Shown one piece after another: positions 19,309-28,500 of a DNA stretch of 64,000 nucleotides; within the stretch, counting starts at the first letter, position 1, and each line of letters begins with the position of its first letter. Position numbers and translations under genes: made by a program. Source of the stretch: Sphingobium lactosutens (GTDB taxonomy: Bacteria > Pseudomonadota > Alphaproteobacteria > Sphingomonadales > Sphingomonadaceae); NCBI RefSeq assembly GCF_013393185.1, contig NZ_QJQX01000039.1:29116-93115 (forward strand), in the 5' to 3' direction. Below the pieces are notes generated by a model. The model saw only the letters and a program-made list of their open reading frames with translations, was not told where the DNA came from and did no database searches.

Positions 19309-20487
19309 ATGGCGGCCCTTTTCCTCTGGGTGATCGCTGGGCTTGTCGTGCTCCCGTTGCTGGTAGTGAGCGCGGAATGTTGCGCCGCGCTGCTGCATGA
19401 AGCGCGCGCCGAACCGCTGCCGTTGCCGCCTCCCATAGCGGTGCTGATCCCGGCGCATGACGAAGCGCTTTGCATCGCTGGGACGCTGAGGGCAGTGGCC
19501 ACGCAGTTGCGACCGGAAGACCGGATGATCGTCATCGCCGACAATTGCAGCGATGCGACCGCCCGGATCGCGCGCGCCCATGGTGCGCAGGTTCTGGAAA
19601 GGCGCGATCCGATCCGGCGCGGCAAGGGCTATGCGCTGGCCTTCGGACGCGATCATCTGGCGAACGAACCGCCGGGAGTCGTGCTCGTAATCGATGCGGA
19701 CACGATCCCGGCGGCAGGGGCCATCGGCCATATTGCCGCTGCGGCGGTGCGGGACAATGCCGCGCTTCAGGGCTGCTATCTGATCGAAGGGCCGACCGGG
19801 GAACCAAGGATCGCCATCTCCACCCTGGCCTTTCGACTGAAGAATCTGGTGCGGCAGAAGGGATTGCAGGCCCTGTCCGGCCATGCGCTGCTGCAGGGGA
19901 GCGGCATGGCCTTTCCCTGGCGCATGTTCAGCACGGCCCCCCTTGCCACCGCCTGTCTGGTCGAAGATCTGCAACTGGGGATCGACCTCTATCTGCGCGG
20001 CAATCGGGTCGGCTTTGTCGAGGCGGCACGTTTCAGCAGCCCGATCAGTGGCATGCAGGGCACCATGTCGCAACGGACCCGATGGGAACATGGCAGCATG
20101 GCATCGGCGCCCGGTCATGTCGGACGACTGCTCAAGGCTGCGTTGACAGGCCGAACCAGTGGCTGGATGCTGGCGATGGATCTGGCGGTGCCGCCATTGG
20201 GGATGTTGGCAATGCTCTCCGCGCTGGCCCTGCTTCCGTTGCTGGCTGGCGGCTTGGCCCTGGGTGATCTCGCACCTTTCACCTTCCTGGTCGTCAACCT
20301 CACTTTCTTTCTGTTGAGTCTGGTGCTGGTCTGGCGGCGCTGGGGTCGCGATCTGATTTCCGCCTCCACACTGTACCAGTTGTTGCTCTATCTTTTCTGG
20401 AAGGCCCCGCTTTTGACGCGCTTTCTGGTTCGGCGGCAACGGGAATGGGTACGGACGGACCGCGATCCACCCTCCCAATTTCCATGA
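19309..20487 (+). CDS. Membrane-bound GT2 glycosyltransferase with processive-type motifs
   Basis: 392 aa. One N-terminal membrane helix (residues 1-25), then a GT-A catalytic domain: IPAHDEA, the DAD metal motif in VLVIDADT, the acid pair VEDLQLG, and QRTRW, which fits the Q(Q/R)xRW signature of the cellulose/hyaluronan synthase branch. Two or more membrane helices follow (LAMLSALALLPLLAG, FTFLVVNLTFFLLSLVLV) plus a C-terminal amphipathic part. It probably adds a sugar at the cytoplasmic face of the membrane; true processivity is not established, because single-addition enzymes with these motifs exist. It directly follows the GT4 gene. Confidence 0.85.
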   Translation: MAALFLWVIAGLVVLPLLVVSAECCAALLHEARAEPLPLPPPIAVLIPAHDEALCIAGTLRAVATQLRPEDRMIVIADNCSDATARIARAHGAQVLERRDPIRRGKGYALAFGRDHLANEPPGVVLVIDADTIPAAGAIGHIAAAAVRDNAALQGCYLIEGPTGEPRIAISTLAFRLKNLVRQKGLQALSGHALLQGSGMAFPWRMFSTAPLATACLVEDLQLGIDLYLRGNRVGFVEAARFSSPISGMQGTMSQRTRWEHGSMASAPGHVGRLLKAALTGRTSGWMLAMDLAVPPLGMLAMLSALALLPLLAGGLALGDLAPFTFLVVNLTFFLLSLVLVWRRWGRDLISASTLYQLLLYLFWKAPLLTRFLVRRQREWVRTDRDPPSQFP

Positions 20488-20600
20488 GGCAAAGGACAGG
20501 CTGAAAGCCCGGCCATGGATCGAACATAATATCGGAAACCTGTCAAAGAGTCGCCTCGGGTCGCACCGCAAAGACACACGCCTTTCAAAAGGGGACCATC

Positions 20601-20882
20601 ATGTCGTTCTGGTCGATGCAGGGAGCGCAAAGGGCAGCCATATTGATGGCGGTTGTCCTGCTGTTCACCTATCAACTCGACGAACCCGTCGATGTCGAGG
20701 CGTCAAAGCCCTCTGCCGCCACAGCAACCCTGGTCGCCACCGACACCACGCAGCAGGCCGAGGGCGAAAGTGACGGAAGCGAAGGCCCCGGCCTCGCCAC
20801 CTATTTCTGCCTGCTGACCTGCGCCATCGTCGTTGCCCGCCAGATCCGCAAGCGCGGCCAAACCCATATCACTCTGTCCTGA
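20601..20882 (+). CDS. Small predicted membrane protein before the NRPS gene
   Basis: 93 aa; AAGGGGA five bases before the ATG supports translation. Two hydrophobic stretches, AAILMAVVLLFTYQL near the start and LATYFCLLTCAIVVA near residue 70, are separated by a polar Thr/Glu-rich segment. No family recognised. It ends 17 bases before the NRPS start, so it probably shares that transcript. The 113 bases upstream of it contain no gene and could hold a promoter. Confidence 0.55.
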   Translation: MSFWSMQGAQRAAILMAVVLLFTYQLDEPVDVEASKPSAATATLVATDTTQQAEGESDGSEGPGLATYFCLLTCAIVVARQIRKRGQTHITLS

Positions 20883-20899
20883 ACAGGAAGACCGGCATC

Positions 20900-23800
20900 A
20901 TGCAAGATGATCGCAACGACGCCCGCCCGTGGGAATGCGTGCTGATAGGTGAAGAGACGCTGCTGACGGAATGTGGGAAAATCCTGCTTCAACGCGGACA
21001 TCATATCGTTGCAGTCGTCAGCGAACGGCAGTCAATCCTGCAATGGTGCGGAACCCAGAATATCCCGGCTTTTGCTGATATCCAGAATTTGGACGGGAGC
21101 CAAGTCGGCACATTCGACTATCTGTTCAGTATCGCGAACCTGAAGATATTGCCCGAACCGATCCTCGCTCTGCCGCTGCGTGGGGCGATCAACTTCCATG
21201 ATGGGCCGCTTCCGCATTATCCGGGGCTGAATGCACCGGTACGGGCGCTCATCAACGGAGAGGCGCAGCACGGAATCAACTGGCACAGGATGACGGCCGA
21301 GGTCGATCGCGGCGCGATATTGGCGAGCCGCGCCTTTGCAGTGGACACGGGGGAAACCACCTTTTCACTCAACACCAAATGTTTTGCTGCGGCCATCGAT
21401 GGCTTTGTCGAGATGATCGATGGACTGGCAGAAGGAACGCTGGTCGAGATCGATCAGGCCGACGCTCCGCCGAAAAATGCGAGCGACCGGACAGCCTGCG
21501 CCGGCATGATCCCATGGGACGCCAACGCGCGGCAGGTCGAGAACTTCGTCCGGGCGCTGGACTTCGGTGCTCACGCCAATCCGGTTGCCGTGCCGACGTT
21601 GCTGGTGGACGGTCGGATACTGACGGCGAAAACAGCTCGGGCAGTCGAGGAGCCCCGCCAGACCACGCCAGGTACCATCCTGCGCGTTGATGACGATGCC
21701 TTGATCGTGGCGACCGGAGACGGCGCAGTACGACTGGAGGGCTTCGCAACGCCGCGGGGAGTGCCTCTTGCGCCGCATCACCTGGCGGCGATGTTCGGCC
21801 TAACCGTCGGCGCACGGTTCGACTGGCCGAATACTGATCGGCGAGCTGCGCTGTCCAAGGTAGCGGCCAGTTTTGCGGTCCATGAGCCATGGTGGCGCAA
21901 ACGGCTGCTGGCACTCGATCCCTTGCCTATGGATTGCTTCGAGCGCCCCTCTGCGCCTGATGTCGGCGTCGACCATCTCGATCACCGATCTGAAGAAGGG
22001 ATTGCGACGGAGTTCCTGCTTGCATCCATCGTCGCCTATGTCGCGCGTATCCATGACCGCACGAGCTTTGACATCGGCTTTGGCGATACGGCGCTCCACG
22101 CCAAAACCAAAATGGTGGCGCCGTGGTTTGCGCAGACGCTGCCGTTACGCGTGGAAGTGGATTTCGGTGCAGGATTGCAGGCGCTTCAAGCGACACTCGC
22201 GGCGTCGATAGCGGAGAGGCATCAACGCAAGGGCTATCGCGCCGACCTGCCCGCCCGACTGGGAGAGGAACTGGCGGCCGAGCGCGATCTTTCCTTGCCC
22301 TTGAGCATTGCAATGGTCGAGCATCCGACAAGCTGTACGCTGCCCGATGGTTGCCGACTGCTGATAGCGATCGGCGCGGATGGAACGAGCCGCTGGCTGT
22401 TCGATCGAACCTATATCGATAACCAGCTAGTTCTTGAAATGCAGCGGGCGGTGGCCGATATTTGTCGTGCCGATGGTCTTCGTCCGATCGGCGAACTGCC
22501 TCTGGCCAGCATGGACGCTTCGCTATCGGGCGAGCGGATCGACTGGCGCAAGGATGCAACCATCTATCAGCTGTTCCAGGAACAGGCAGCGCGTACCCCG
22601 ATGGCGCTGGCCGTGACATGTCGCGGCGAAAGCCTGACCTATGGCGCACTCGACGAGCGATCCAATCGGGTAGCGCGTCGGTTGCAGCATATGGGCGTGA
22701 GACCGGACGATATCATCGGACTATATTGCGATCGATCCGTCGACATGGTCGTCGCCCTTCTCGCCATATGGAAGGCTGGCGGAGCCTATGTGCCGCTCGA
22801 CCCGGCCTATCCGGCGGCGCGCATCGACCAGATGGTCGAGGACGCCAAACTGCGGGCGATCGTTACCCTGTCGCACCTTGTTCCCACGCTGGCAAAAGAT
22901 GCTCCTATCCTCAGCATGGACGGAGACTGGGCGGCGATTGCAGCGGAGGAGGCAACGCCCCTCCCCCTCGCCAGCGGTCCGGAAAATCTGGCCTATGTGA
23001 TTTTCACCTCCGGTTCCACTGGCAGGCCCAAGGGCGTGATGGTGGAACATCGCAATGTTGTGAATTTCTTCGCGGGCATGGATCGGCACGTTACGGCCGA
23101 AGGCAAATGGCTCGCCGTCACCAGCCTCAGTTTCGACATTTCCGTGCTGGAACTGGCCTGGACGCTGACCCGCGGGATGCAGGTCGTGCTGGCGACGGGC
23201 CAGGAACTGAAGCCGGTAGCAGCGCCAAAACGACCAGTGGATTTCAGCCTCTTCTATTTTTCCAGCGATGAGGCCACCCAGGGCCAGGACAAATACCGGT
23301 TGCTATTGGAGGGCGCACGCTTCGCCGACCGCAACGGCTTTGCCGCCGTCTGGACGCCGGAACGGCATTTTCATGCCTTTGGCGGCATATATCCCAACCC
23401 AGCTGTCGCAGGCGCCGCGATCGCGGCCATTACCGATCGGGTCCAGATCAGGGGCGGCAGTGTCGTGTTGCCCCTTCATCATCCTGCACGAGTGGCAGAG
23501 GAATGGGCGGTCGTCGATAATCTGTCAGGCGGGCGCGTAGGGATCGCCTTCGCGTCCGGGTGGCAGCCGAACGATTTCGCGCTCCGGCCTGCGGCCTATG
23601 CGGACCGCAACACCGGACTGGTGCACGATATCGAAACCATCCGGGCCTTGTGGCGCGGTGAATCAAGGTCGTTTGAGGGACCGGTCGGTCCGGTCGAGGT
23701 GCAGACACTGCCTCGGCCGGTGCAGGCGGAACTCCCCTTCTGGATCACATCCGCGGGCAATGCCGAAACCTTTGCGGCAGCCGGCCGGGCGGGAGCGTCC

Positions 23801-25507
23801 ATCCTGACCCATCTACTTGGGCAATCGGTGGAGGAACTGACGGAGAAGATCCGCGCTTATCGGGAGGCACGGCGGGAGGCGGGCCACACGGGCGAGGGCC
23901 AGGTCACTTTGATGCTGCACAGCTTCGTCGGGCCGGACGCCGAAGCCATCCGCGCCATCGTGCGGGAACCGCTGATCGCCTATTTGCGGACCGCGACCAG
24001 CCTGGTCAAGCAATATGCCTGGTCCTTCCCGGCCTTCAAGCGGCGGCCGGGCATGGCGGACACGGTGTCGAACGTCGATTTCGATAGCCTATCACCGGAA
24101 GAAACCGAGATGCTGCTGGAACATGCGTTCGAGCGCTACTTCGAAAGCAGCGGGCTGTTCGGGACGCCGAAACAATGCCTGGCAATGGTGGACCGGCTGC
24201 GGACCATCGGCGTCGACGAGATCGCCAACCTGATCGACTTCGGCGTGGATAGCGAGACGGTTCTGGCCCATCTTCCCTATCTGGACGAACTGCGCCGACT
24301 GACGGTGGAGGTCGAGGAGAAACCGGCGGAATCGATTGCCATGCTGATGGAGCGCCACGGCATCACCCATCTGCAATGCACGCCATCCATGATGCGGATG
24401 CTGCTCGCCGAGCCGGGCATCACGCCGCATGTCGCCGGGCTTCGTCATCTGATGATAGGGGGGGAGGCCTTCCCGCCCGATCTGGCTGACGATCTTGCCC
24501 ATCTGGTACGGGGTAAGGTGACGAACATGTATGGACCGACCGAAACGACCATCTGGTCCGCCATCCATCCGGTCGCGACCGGCGGCGCGGTGCCGCTGGG
24601 CAGGCCGCTCGTCAATCAGGACATTCATATCATGGACAGCCGGCAGCAGGCGATGCCGCCGGGCGTTCCGGGCGAAATCGTGATCGGCGGCGCGGGTGTG
24701 GTGCGGGGCTATCTGTACCGGCCGGAACTGACCGGCGAGCGCTTCGTCACCGATCCCGGCGACCCGGCGGCGCGGCTGTATCGAACCGGGGATCTTGGCC
24801 GGCGACGGAGGGACGGGACACTCGAATTTCTCGGGCGGCTCGACCATCAGGTCAAGATTCGAGGCTATCGCATCGAACTGGGCGAGATCGAGGCGCTGCT
24901 CCATGACATGCATGGCGTGCGGGAGGCTGTCGTCAATGCGATCCTCACGGAGGATGGCGAACAGATACTGGTCGCCTATGCCGCGCCACTGGATACAGAC
25001 CATGATTTTGCGGGCGTAAGGGAGGCGCTGCGGGCAAAGCTGCCCGAATTCATGGTGCCGACCCACTATGTCGGCATGGCGCGTTTGCCGCAGACGCCAA
25101 ACGGAAAGATCGACCGCAACGCCCTGCCCCGGCCCGAACGTGTCGCACCGGTGTCCCAGGAAAATTTCGTCGCCCCGGATGACGGCATGGAAAGCCGGAT
25201 CGCGGTGATCTGGCGCGACATATTGAAGCTGGAGACGATCGGGTCGCTCGACAATTTCTTCGATGCCGGCGGTCATTCGCTGCTGGCGGTACAATTGCAC
25301 AGACGCCTGACGGGAGAACTCGGGTGCAGCATGGCGCTGACCGACATTTTCCGTTTCCCCACCATTCGCACATTGGCCGCGCATCTGTCGGGCGGGGTGG
25401 CAAATGATCAGGCCGCACGGGACGGCTTTGCACGGGCGGACGGGCGCAAGGCAGCCCTCGCGCGCCGGGCGATGGCGCGGACGTCGATGGAACGGAGTCA
25501 GGCCTGA
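20900..25507 (+). CDS. NRPS: formyltransferase - partial C-like - adenylation split by luciferase-like monooxygenase - carrier
   Basis: 1535 aa. Residues 1-190: formyltransferase domain with the Asn98/His100/Asp136 triad (INFHDGPLPHYPG, AEVDRGAIL), then an FMT C-terminal-like part to ~300. Residues ~320-525: looks like the C-terminal half of a condensation domain; no HHxxxDG. Residues ~555-770: adenylation motifs A1-A4 (FTSGSTGRPKG, FDISVLE). Residues ~779-1135: FMN-dependent luciferase-like monooxygenase of the MupA/Atu3671 type, inserted between A4 and A5. Residues ~1140-1410: motifs A5-A10 (YGPTETT, YRTGDLG, NGKIDR). Residues ~1428-1500: carrier with Ser1460 (DAGGHSLLAV). Pocket residues aligned by eye to GrsA read D-I-L-Q-M-G-M-I-W-K, close to glycine codes. 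It likely loads glycine, formylates its amine and may oxygenate it. The stop shares one base with the PKS start. Confidence 0.92.
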   Translation: MQDDRNDARPWECVLIGEETLLTECGKILLQRGHHIVAVVSERQSILQWCGTQNIPAFADIQNLDGSQVGTFDYLFSIANLKILPEPILALPLRGAINFHDGPLPHYPGLNAPVRALINGEAQHGINWHRMTAEVDRGAILASRAFAVDTGETTFSLNTKCFAAAIDGFVEMIDGLAEGTLVEIDQADAPPKNASDRTACAGMIPWDANARQVENFVRALDFGAHANPVAVPTLLVDGRILTAKTARAVEEPRQTTPGTILRVDDDALIVATGDGAVRLEGFATPRGVPLAPHHLAAMFGLTVGARFDWPNTDRRAALSKVAASFAVHEPWWRKRLLALDPLPMDCFERPSAPDVGVDHLDHRSEEGIATEFLLASIVAYVARIHDRTSFDIGFGDTALHAKTKMVAPWFAQTLPLRVEVDFGAGLQALQATLAASIAERHQRKGYRADLPARLGEELAAERDLSLPLSIAMVEHPTSCTLPDGCRLLIAIGADGTSRWLFDRTYIDNQLVLEMQRAVADICRADGLRPIGELPLASMDASLSGERIDWRKDATIYQLFQEQAARTPMALAVTCRGESLTYGALDERSNRVARRLQHMGVRPDDIIGLYCDRSVDMVVALLAIWKAGGAYVPLDPAYPAARIDQMVEDAKLRAIVTLSHLVPTLAKDAPILSMDGDWAAIAAEEATPLPLASGPENLAYVIFTSGSTGRPKGVMVEHRNVVNFFAGMDRHVTAEGKWLAVTSLSFDISVLELAWTLTRGMQVVLATGQELKPVAAPKRPVDFSLFYFSSDEATQGQDKYRLLLEGARFADRNGFAAVWTPERHFHAFGGIYPNPAVAGAAIAAITDRVQIRGGSVVLPLHHPARVAEEWAVVDNLSGGRVGIAFASGWQPNDFALRPAAYADRNTGLVHDIETIRALWRGESRSFEGPVGPVEVQTLPRPVQAELPFWITSAGNAETFAAAGRAGASILTHLLGQSVEELTEKIRAYREARREAGHTGEGQVTLMLHSFVGPDAEAIRAIVREPLIAYLRTATSLVKQYAWSFPAFKRRPGMADTVSNVDFDSLSPEETEMLLEHAFERYFESSGLFGTPKQCLAMVDRLRTIGVDEIANLIDFGVDSETVLAHLPYLDELRRLTVEVEEKPAESIAMLMERHGITHLQCTPSMMRMLLAEPGITPHVAGLRHLMIGGEAFPPDLADDLAHLVRGKVTNMYGPTETTIWSAIHPVATGGAVPLGRPLVNQDIHIMDSRQQAMPPGVPGEIVIGGAGVVRGYLYRPELTGERFVTDPGDPAARLYRTGDLGRRRRDGTLEFLGRLDHQVKIRGYRIELGEIEALLHDMHGVREAVVNAILTEDGEQILVAYAAPLDTDHDFAGVREALRAKLPEFMVPTHYVGMARLPQTPNGKIDRNALPRPERVAPVSQENFVAPDDGMESRIAVIWRDILKLETIGSLDNFFDAGGHSLLAVQLHRRLTGELGCSMALTDIFRFPTIRTLAAHLSGGVANDQAARDGFARADGRKAALARRAMARTSMERSQA

Positions 25508-28500
25508 TGGACCAGCCTGTGAACTGGGGCGGCGATGCCCCCCGTGATGCGGACATCGACAATCATGTCGCGGTGATCGGCATGGCATGCCGCTTCCCGG
25601 AGGCCCCGGATCTGGAAAGCTATTGGCGCAATCTGCGCGACGGACGGGAATGTATCAGCCGGTTCAACGACGAGGATCTGCTGGCAGCGGGGGTCGATCC
25701 ACGGGTGCTGGCCGATCCCCATTATGTGCGGGCAGGCGCGCCCCTGCCCGACATGGAGATGTTCGACGCCACGCTGTTCGGCCTGAGTAGCCGCGATGCC
25801 GCCATCATGGACCCGCAGCACCGGCATTTCCTGCAATGTGCCTGGGCCGCGCTCGAAAATGCGGGTCATACGCCCGACGGGTTTGTCGGTGCGATCGGCG
25901 TGTTCGCCGGATCGGGCCATAACGCCTATTTGCCTTATAATCTGCTGACCAATCCCGACCTCGTCCGCAAGGTCGGCTTCTTCCTGATGCGGCATACCGG
26001 CAACGACAAGGATTTTCTTGCCACCCGCGCATCCTATCTGCTCGACCTGAAAGGGCCGAGCGTCAATGTTCAGACGGCCTGTTCCACCTCGCTCGTCGCC
26101 ATCCACATGGCGATGCAGAGCCTGCTGAACGGCGAAAGCGACATGGCGCTGGCCGGCGGCGTCACCATCGAGTTACCGCATGGACAAGGCTATCGCTACG
26201 AGCCGGGCGAGATATTGTCGCCCGATGGCCATTGCCGCGCCTTCGATGCAGATGCGACCGGCACGGTGTTCGGCAGCGGTGCGGGCGTGGTCGTATTGCG
26301 CCGCCTGCGCGATGCGATGGAGGATGGCGACCATATCCATGCCATCGTCCGCAGCTCGGCTGTCAACAATGACGGGATAGGCAAGGTCAGCTACCTCGCC
26401 CCCAGCGTCGATGGACAGGCGCGCGCCATAGCCGAAGCGCTCAGCATCGCCAATGTCGATGCCCGATCGATCAGCTATGTCGAGGCGCATGGCACCGGCA
26501 CGCCGGTGGGCGATCCGATCGAGGTTGCGGCGCTGACGCAGGCGTTCAGGCGGGACACGGATGCCGTCGGCTATTGCGGTATCGGGTCGGTAAAGCCCAA
26601 TATCGGCCATACCGACACGGCCGCCGGCGTCGCGAGCTTCATCAAGGTGGCGATGGCGATGCAGCATCGCCAATTGCCCGCTTCCCTGAACCATGGCCGC
26701 TCCAATCCCGCCTGTGCGCTGGAACAGTCGCCCTTCGTGGTGAATGATCGGCTGCGCCGCTGGGACGGCGCGCCCGGATCGCCGCTGCGCGCCGGCGTGA
26801 GTTCACTGGGCGTGGGTGGCACCAACTGCCATGTCATCATGGAGCAGGCACCACCGCCTTCCCCGTCCGGCCCGTCGCGACGCTGGCAGTTGCTGGTCCA
26901 GTCCGCCGCCACGCCCACCGCTCTGTCTGCCAATGGACTGGCATTGGCTGACCATCTGGAGCAACAGCAGGACGAGGCGCTGGCCGATATCGCCTTCACC
27001 CTGCAAAGTGGCCGGAAGACGCTGGCCCATCGCCGGATCGTGGTGGCGGAAAGCCATCATGGCGGTGCCGCCGCATTGCGCGATCCGGAATCGGTCTATG
27101 CCGTCAGTCGCCATTGTTCCGCGCCAGATCGCAAGGTCGCCTTCCTGTTCGCAGGCGGCGGCGCACAATATGCCGGGATGGCGCAAGGGCTGTACGATTC
27201 CGAACCCATATTCCGGGAAGCGGTCGATCAATGCCTTACCCTGCTGGGCGCAATAAGCCCGGCGGATTTCCGATTCGCGCTCTTCCCCAGGGCCGGAGAG
27301 CGCGATGCAGCGGCGGCGGCCATGCAGCGGCCCACCATCGGGCTGCCGCTGCTCTTCACCATCCAATATGCGACGGCACACTTGTGGATGAGCTGGGGCG
27401 TCGAGCCGGATGCGATGATCGGCCACAGCATGGGCGAATATGTCGGCGCCCATCTTGCGGGCGTGTTCGATCTGCGGTCCGCACTGAAGCTGGCCCATGG
27501 ACGGGCACAACTGTTCGAAAGCCTGCCCGCCGGCCGCATGTTGAGCGTGCCGCTGTCGGAGGACAGGCTGCGCCCCTTCATCGGTGCGGACCTGTCCATC
27601 GCGGCTGTCAATGGCGCGGCCCTGACGGTCGCGTCAGGCCCGGTCGAGGCTGTAGAAAAACTGCGTGCCACGCTGGAGGCAGAGGGCGTGAACAGCCAGC
27701 CGGTCGCCATATCGGTCGCAGCGCATAGCGCGATGCTCGATCCGATATTGGGCGCTTTCCGGGCGTTGGTGGAGAGCATTAAACTGGAAGCGCCCAAGCG
27801 CGCCTTCGTCTCCTGCCTGACGGGGGATTGGGTCCAGCCGCGCGACGTGGCGCAGGCCGATTATTGGGTCCGACACCTGCGCGAGACGGTGCGTTTCGAT
27901 ACGGCGCTGGAGACATTACTGCCATCAGGCCATCTGCTGCTGGAAGTCGGACCGGGACGCACGCTCGCAAGCCTGGCCCGGCAGCACCGCGCACGCGGGA
28001 CGGAGCAGGCCGTCTTCAACTCGCTGCGCCATGCCGATGAGGCATTCGACGACCAGGCCTATATGTTGAAGACGCTGGGCGGATTATGGGCTTCGGGCTT
28101 CCCTGTCGCCTGGGAAAAACTGCGGGGGACGGAACAGCGTCGACGCGTCCCACTTCCCAGTTATCGCTTCGACCGGCAACGGCACTGGATCGAGCCGGGC
28201 ACGGCGGCGACCGGCGAAGGCACTCCGCATGTGGAATTACTCGCCCATCCCGATAAAGCGCGATGGTTCTATCAGCCGGCCTGGCGGCGGGTACCCCTGC
28301 CCGATGTTGAGCGGGAAAGCGGTGACGCGCTGATCTTCATGGACGGCGGCTGGTTGGGCGAGGCGCTGGCGGAGCGCCTTGAACGGGACGGCTGTGCCGT
28401 AACCATGGTGCGCGCCGGCCGGCGGTTCCGGGTTTCCGCGAAGGACGGGCTGACCATCGATCCGGGTAACGCAGACCATTATGCGAAGCTTGTCGCGCAT

